A DNA stretch of 9,822 nucleotides from an uncultured Rubellimicrobium sp. (GTDB taxonomy: Bacteria; Pseudomonadota; Alphaproteobacteria; Rhodobacterales; Rhodobacteraceae): assembly GCA_902805995.1 (NCBI GenBank), contig CADCUU010000006.1, positions 1 to 9,822 of the forward strand, read 5' to 3'. The notes beneath the pieces are model-generated. The model was given only the letters and a program-made list of their open reading frames with translations, was not told where the DNA came from and made no database searches. Shown here piece by piece: positions 6,239 to 9,822 of the stretch (its first letter is position 1; the number at the start of each line of letters is the position of its first letter). Both the position numbers and the translations under genes were made by a program.

Positions 6239-7156
6239 ATGATCCTTTACGGCACCAATCCCATTGCGTGGTCGAACGACGACGACCAGACGCTTGGCGC
6301 GGACATCTCCCTTGAGCAGTGCCTGAGCGAGGCCGGCCAGATCGGCTTTGACGGCATCGAGAAGGGGCACAAGATGCCGAACGAGGGCGCGGCCCTCAAG
6401 GCAACGCTTGGCGCCCACGGCCTGCGCTTTGTCGGCGGCTGGTATTCCACGAACCTGCTCGTCCAGTCGGTCGAGGAGGAGAAGCGCGCGGCGCAGGCGC
6501 ATATCGACATGCTCAAGGGCGCGGGGGCCTCGGTGTTCATCGCCTGCGAGACGTCGAACTGCATCCACGGCCAGGACGGCACGCCGCTCTCCCAGAGCCC
6601 GGTGCTGCCCGCCGACCGCTGGGCCGAGTTCGGCGCGAGGATCGAGGCGCTGGCCGAGTTCACCGCGTCCCAGGGCCTGCCGCTCGTGTACCATCACCAC
6701 ATGGGCACGATCGTGGAGACCGAGGCGGAGATCGACGCCTTCATGGCCGCGACCGGTCCGGCGACGAAGCTCCTCTTGGACGCAGGCCACGCCTTCTTCG
6801 GCGGCTCGGACCCCGAGGTGCTGGCGCGTCGCTACATGCACCGCGTGGGCCACATCCACTGCAAGAACGTGCGCCCCGAGGTCATGACGCGGGTCCGGTC
6901 CGAGGGGATGTCGTTCCTTCAGGGCGTGCGCGCGGGCGTGTTCACCGTGCCGGGCGACGCCGAGGGCGGCGTGGACTTCGTGCCGGTCCTCAAGGTCGCG
7001 GCCGAGCATGGCTACAAAGGCTGGCTCGTGATCGAGGCGGAGCAGGACCCGGCGCAGCGCCAGCCGTTCCACTACCAGTCCATGGGCCTGAAGGCGCTCA
7101 AGGCGATGGCGCAGGAAGCTGGGCTCGACCAAGCCTTGGCCCCCGTACCGGCCTGA
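6239..7156 (+). CDS. iolE: Inosose (2-keto-myo-inositol) dehydratase
   Basis: A 305-residue cytoplasmic TIM-barrel enzyme that removes water from 2-keto-myo-inositol to give 3D-(3,5/4)-trihydroxycyclohexane-1,2-dione, the second step of the pathway. The N-terminus [16 protein letters not shown] is characteristic of IolE. Further markers in order are GGWYSTNL (66-73), the metal-site motif YHHHMGT (151-157), [12 protein letters not shown] (178-189), HIHCKNVR (205-212) and EAEQDP (266-271). Length is typical (about 300). I placed the start at the ATG at 6239 because family similarity begins exactly there. An upstream GTG in frame (6209) would add ten residues with no family likeness. The ribosome site is weak for this start. 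It shares its fold with the epimerase encoded earlier in the operon but is clearly a different subfamily. Confidence 0.9.
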   Translation: MILYGTNPIAWSNDDDQTLGADISLEQCLSEAGQIGFDGIEKGHKMPNEGAALKATLGAHGLRFVGGWYSTNLLVQSVEEEKRAAQAHIDMLKGAGASVFIACETSNCIHGQDGTPLSQSPVLPADRWAEFGARIEALAEFTASQGLPLVYHHHMGTIVETEAEIDAFMAATGPATKLLLDAGHAFFGGSDPEVLARRYMHRVGHIHCKNVRPEVMTRVRSEGMSFLQGVRAGVFTVPGDAEGGVDFVPVLKVAAEHGYKGWLVIEAEQDPAQRQPFHYQSMGLKALKAMAQEAGLDQALAPVPA

Positions 7157-7278
7157 GCCGAACCGGTCGCCCGGCCCGCTGGGATCGGGCGCTGAACCGG
7201 CGGTGACGCTGTTGCGATCCGGCCGGGAGTGTAAAGCTTCCGGTGGTTGGAAATGAATATCTGGAAAGGGTCCTCCCC
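7157..7278 (+). promoter_or_regulatory. Leader between iolE and iolC: stem-loop and AT-richer segment
   Basis: At 122 bp this is the longest gap within the plus-strand operon. CGCCCG (7168-7173) pairs with CGGGCG (7186-7191), and a nested CCC/GGG lies in the loop. GAACCGG is repeated at 7160-7166 and 7194-7200, flanking the hairpin. Bases from about 7230 to 7262 (GTAAAGCTTCC through GAATATC) are visibly less GC-rich than everything around them, which suits a secondary promoter or an unstructured leader. No convincing -35/-10 pair was found (TTGCGA at 7212 is too close to TAAAGC at 7232). GGAAAGG (7263-7269) is the likely iolC ribosome site. Confidence 0.35.
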
Positions 7279-9225
7279 ATGACCAAGCCTCTTGACGTGA
7301 TCACCATCGGCCGCTCCTCGGTGGACCTGTATGGCGCGCAGGTGGGCGGCCGGCTGGAGGACATGGGGTCGTTTGCGAAGTACATCGGCGGCTCGCCCAC
7401 CAACATGGCGGCGGGCACGGCGCGTCTGGGGCTGCGCTCCGCTCTCATCACGCGGGTGGGCGACGAGCATATGGGGCGGTTCATCCGCGAGGAGTTGGTC
7501 CGCGAGGGCGTGGACGTGCGGGGCGTCGTGACCGACCCCGAGCGTCTGACCGCGCTCGTGATCCTGGGCATCCGCGACCAGGCGCAGTTCCCGCTCATCT
7601 TCTACCGCGCGGACTGCGCGGACATGGCGCTCTGCGAGGACGACATCGACCCCGCCTTCATCGCCGAGGCCCGCTCGGTCGTGGCCACGGGCACGCATCT
7701 GAGCCACCCGCGGACGGAGGCGGCGGTGCTGAAGGCGCTACACCTCGCGCGCGAGACCGGGGCGCGCTGCGCGCTCGACATCGACTACCGCCCGAACCTG
7801 TGGGGGCTCGCCGGGCACGGCGCGGGCGAGAGCCGCTTCATCGCGTCGGCGGCGGTGACGGCCAAGCTCCAGGCGCACCTGCACCTCTTCGACCTCATCG
7901 TGGGGACGGAGGAGGAGTTCCACATCGCGGGCGGCACCACCGACACGGTGGCGGCCCTCCGGGCCGTGCGGGCGGTGTCCTCCGCCACGCTGGTGTGCAA
8001 GCGAGGGGCTGCGGGCGCGGTGGCGTTCCAGGGCGCCATTCCCGACACGCTGGACGAGGGCGAGGCGGGCCCGGGCTTCCCGATCGAGGTGTTCAACGTC
8101 CTGGGCGCGGGCGACGGCTTCATGTCGGGGCTTCTGAAGGGCTGGCTTGACGGGGAGAGCTGGCCCGTGGCTCTGAAGTACGCCAACGCCTGCGGGGCCT
8201 TTGCCGTCTCGCGCCACGGCTGCACGCCCGCCTATCCCTCGCTGGAAGAACTGGAGTTCTTCCTCGCGCGCGGGGTGATCCGCCCCGACCTGCGGCACGA
8301 TGCGGCGCTCGAGCAGATCCACTGGTCCACGAACCGGCACGGGGTGTGGGACCGGATGCGGGTCTTCGCCTTTGACCACCGCAGCCAGATGGAGGCGATG
8401 GAGGGCGCGACCCCCGAGAAGATCGGCGCCTTCAAGCGCCTGTGCCTGGAGGCCGCGCAAGCGGTCGCCAACGGCCAGCCCGGCTACGGTATCCTGTGCG
8501 ACAACCGGCTGGGCCGCGAGGCCCTGCACGCGGCGGCCGGCACGGGCCTGTGGATCGGCCGGCCCGTGGAATGGCCGGGCTCGCGACCCCTGACGCTCGA
8601 GCCCGAGCTCGGCCCCGACTTCGGCGGGCTCGCGGAGTGGCCGCTCGGGCACGTGGTCAAGGTGCTCTGCTTCTGCCACCCCGAGGACAACGCGCAGATG
8701 TGGGCCGAGCAGGAGGCGACGCTCACTCGCCTCTTCGCGGCGGCGCGGAGGAACCGGCTCGAGGTGCTCCTGGAGGTGATCCCCTCCAAGGTGGCCTCGG
8801 TGAATGAGGCCACCACCGCGCGCATCATCGAGCGCATCTACGCCCTGGGGCTCTTCCCCGACTGGTGGAAGCTCGAACCCTTCCGGACGCAAGGGGCCTG
8901 GGCCCGGGCCTGCGACGCCATCGCCGCCCACGACCCGCATGTGAGGGGCATCGTGGTCCTCGGGCTCGATGCGCCGGAGGAGGAGCTCGCGCAGAGCTTC
9001 GCTCTCGCCGCCGCCCAGCCGCTCGTGAAGGGCTTCGCCGTAGGCCGCACCATCTTCGGCGCGGTGGCGCGGGCCTGGATGAAGGGCGAGATGGGCGACA
9101 AGGATGCCGTGGAGGAGATGCGCCGGCGCTTTGCGCGGCTGTGCGCGATCTGGGACGACGCAAGACAGGGGGCCCCCGCTGGGGCCCGAACGAACGCGGG
9201 ACGCATGATCCCGCAAGGAGCATGA
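7279..9225 (+). CDS. iolC: 5-dehydro-2-deoxygluconokinase fused to a DUF2090 aldolase-like domain
   Basis: A 648-residue two-domain enzyme. Residues 1 to about 335 are a PfkB-family kinase expected to phosphorylate 5-dehydro-2-deoxy-D-gluconate at C6. It shows VITIGRSSVDLYG (7-19), the first PfkB signature around GGSPTNMAAGTARLG (37-51) and the ATP-site motif NVLGAGDGFMSG (273-284, catalytic base D279). Residues about 350-630 are a DUF2090 domain, seen fused to IolC in many proteobacteria and related in fold to class I aldolases; relevant stretches are VFAFDHRSQME (362-372), LLEVIPSK (497-504) and DWWKLEPF (528-535). The fusion could therefore phosphorylate and then cleave the product to dihydroxyacetone phosphate and malonate semialdehyde, replacing IolJ. 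The ATG at 7279 is chosen for GGAAAGG upstream and family likeness; the frame is open to a GTG at 7243. The last 20 or so residues (QGAPAGARTNAGRMIPQGA) are low-complexity and are encoded by two hairpin sequences. The stop overlaps an ATG of iolD's frame. Confidence 0.9.
   Translation: MTKPLDVITIGRSSVDLYGAQVGGRLEDMGSFAKYIGGSPTNMAAGTARLGLRSALITRVGDEHMGRFIREELVREGVDVRGVVTDPERLTALVILGIRDQAQFPLIFYRADCADMALCEDDIDPAFIAEARSVVATGTHLSHPRTEAAVLKALHLARETGARCALDIDYRPNLWGLAGHGAGESRFIASAAVTAKLQAHLHLFDLIVGTEEEFHIAGGTTDTVAALRAVRAVSSATLVCKRGAAGAVAFQGAIPDTLDEGEAGPGFPIEVFNVLGAGDGFMSGLLKGWLDGESWPVALKYANACGAFAVSRHGCTPAYPSLEELEFFLARGVIRPDLRHDAALEQIHWSTNRHGVWDRMRVFAFDHRSQMEAMEGATPEKIGAFKRLCLEAAQAVANGQPGYGILCDNRLGREALHAAAGTGLWIGRPVEWPGSRPLTLEPELGPDFGGLAEWPLGHVVKVLCFCHPEDNAQMWAEQEATLTRLFAAARRNRLEVLLEVIPSKVASVNEATTARIIERIYALGLFPDWWKLEPFRTQGAWARACDAIAAHDPHVRGIVVLGLDAPEEELAQSFALAAAQPLVKGFAVGRTIFGAVARAWMKGEMGDKDAVEEMRRRFARLCAIWDDARQGAPAGARTNAGRMIPQGA
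9170..9214 (+). other. Two stem-loops inside the 3' end of iolC, directly before the iolD ribosome site
   Basis: GGGCCCC (9170-9176) pairs with GGGGCCC (9181-9187) around a CGCT loop. GCGGGA (9196-9201) pairs with TCCCGC (9209-9214) around a 7-nt loop. Both lie in the last codons of iolC. The second stem abuts AAGGAG (9215-9220), the iolD ribosome site, so ribosomes finishing iolC would melt the structures next to it. There is no T-run. Confidence 0.5.
9215..9220 (+). promoter_or_regulatory. Ribosome binding site of iolD (decides the start)
   Basis: AAGGAG sits 7 nt before the ATG at 9228 but only 1 nt before the in-frame ATG at 9222, which overlaps the iolC stop. The spacing favours 9228 as the start, giving MAGPIRPDTT at the N-terminus. 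Confidence 0.7.
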
Positions 9226-9227
9226 CC

Positions 9228-9822
9228 ATGGCAGGACCAATCCGCCCCGACACGACCTCCGGCACGATCCGTCTCACGGCCGCGCAGGCGATGATGCGCT
9301 GGCTGTCGGTGCAGATGACGGAAGGGGGCGAGCGCTTCATCGAGGGCGTGTGGGCCATCTTCGGCCACGGCAACGTCGCGGGCATCGGCGAGGCGCTCCA
9401 GGGCATCGGGGACGCGCTGCCCACCTGGCGCGGGCAGAACGAGCAGACCATGGCGCACGCCGCCATCGCCTATGCCAAGACCAGGAAGCGCACCCGCGCC
9501 ATGGCCGTGACCTCCTCCATCGGGCCGGGGGCGACCAACATGGTGACCGCCGCGGCGCTCGCGCACGTGAATCGCCTGCCGGTGCTGTTCATCCCCGGCG
9601 ACGTGTTCGCCAACCGCCGCCCTGATCCGGTGCTCCAGCAGATCGAGGACTTCGACGACGGGGTCATGACCGCGAACGACTGCTTCCGGCCCGTGGTGCG
9701 CTACTTCGACCGCATCTCGCGCCCCGAGCACCTGCTGACGGCGCTGCCGCGCGCCATGCGGACCCTGACCGACCCCGCCGATTGCGGGCCCGTGTGCCTC
9801 GCGTTCTGCCAGGACGTGCAGG
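9228..9822 (+). CDS. iolD: 3D-(3,5/4)-trihydroxycyclohexane-1,2-dione hydrolase, N-terminal part
   Basis: The first 198 codons of a thiamine-diphosphate enzyme that runs off the right edge; full-length IolD is about 600-640 residues. It hydrolyses the ring of trihydroxycyclohexanedione, the product of IolE, to 5-deoxy-glucuronate. The visible part is the N-terminal thiamine-pyrimidine-binding domain. It includes IRLTAAQAMMRWLSVQM (15-30), WAIFGHGNVAGIGEAL (42-57), GQNEQTMAHAAIAYAK (69-84; E72 is the expected glutamate that activates the cofactor), SSIGPGATNMVTAAALAH (96-113) and VLFIPGDVFANRRPDPVLQQIE (119-140). These are strongly IolD-like and distinguish it from acetolactate synthase. It is coupled to iolC by overlap of the upstream in-frame ATG (9222) with the iolC stop. 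No frameshift is visible up to the edge. Confidence 0.9.
   Translation, partial: MAGPIRPDTTSGTIRLTAAQAMMRWLSVQMTEGGERFIEGVWAIFGHGNVAGIGEALQGIGDALPTWRGQNEQTMAHAAIAYAKTRKRTRAMAVTSSIGPGATNMVTAAALAHVNRLPVLFIPGDVFANRRPDPVLQQIEDFDDGVMTANDCFRPVVRYFDRISRPEHLLTALPRAMRTLTDPADCGPVCLAFCQDVQ

Noticed and set aside
5621..7132. A 503-codon open frame on the minus strand across the ATPase gene and iolE
   Set aside because: Its protein is rich in Arg, His and Ala with no recognisable domain and lies antisense to two well-supported genes. It is the usual shadow frame in very GC-rich DNA.
7738..9240. A 500-codon open frame on the minus strand opposite iolC
   Set aside because: It is antisense to a strongly supported IolC, has a biased composition with no family features, and begins inside iolD.
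1..9822. Mobile element, CRISPR array, tRNA/rRNA, defence or biosynthetic cluster
   Set aside because: No transposase, terminal repeats, spaced repeats, cloverleaf or rRNA-like sequence was seen. Every long gene fits a transport and inositol catabolism operon plus its regulator and an unrelated exporter start.

Overview
The window is a GC-rich piece of bacterial chromosome. It carries most of a myo-inositol (or inositol-isomer) uptake and catabolism operon, divergent from a LacI-family regulator. The very high GC, ATGA-type gene overlaps, single-domain sugar ABC ATPase in the order binding protein, permease, ATPase, and the fused IolC-DUF2090 protein all suggest an alphaproteobacterium, most likely Rhodobacterales or a relative. 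That placement is an inference from style and not a database match.

Layout. On the minus strand at the left edge is the first 37 codons of an ABC exporter (1-111), preceded in its own direction by a LacI-family repressor gene (180-1202). The 149-bp divergent intergenic region (1203-1351) holds two near-identical palindromes centred 23 bp apart, the probable operators. Rightward on the plus strand follow iolG (inositol 2-dehydrogenase), a TIM-barrel ketose 3-epimerase or inosose isomerase overlapping iolG by 4 bp, a periplasmic sugar-binding protein, a permease, a single-domain ABC ATPase, iolE (inosose dehydratase), iolC fused to a DUF2090 aldolase-like domain, and the first third or so of iolD, which runs off the right edge. 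The other pathway genes (iolB, iolA/mmsA) are not in the window and may lie beyond it.

How it fits together. The binding protein, permease and ATPase would import the cyclitol. IolG oxidises it to an inosose. The epimerase may bring other isomers (for example chiro-inositol derivatives) or a later keto-sugar into the pathway. IolE dehydrates the inosose and IolD opens the ring. After isomerisation by IolB, the kinase half of IolC phosphorylates the product and its DUF2090 half plausibly cleaves it. The LacI protein, sitting next to twin operators that lie in front of both it and iolG, is the obvious substrate-responsive repressor.

Several inter-gene gaps contain GC-rich stem-loops without U-tracts. 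The strongest is between the binding-protein and permease genes, where such structures commonly set unequal expression. I found no mobile element, CRISPR array, tRNA or rRNA, and no system of a wholly unknown kind. The points most worth following up are the regulator/operator pair, the epimerase's identity and the single-ATPase transporter.
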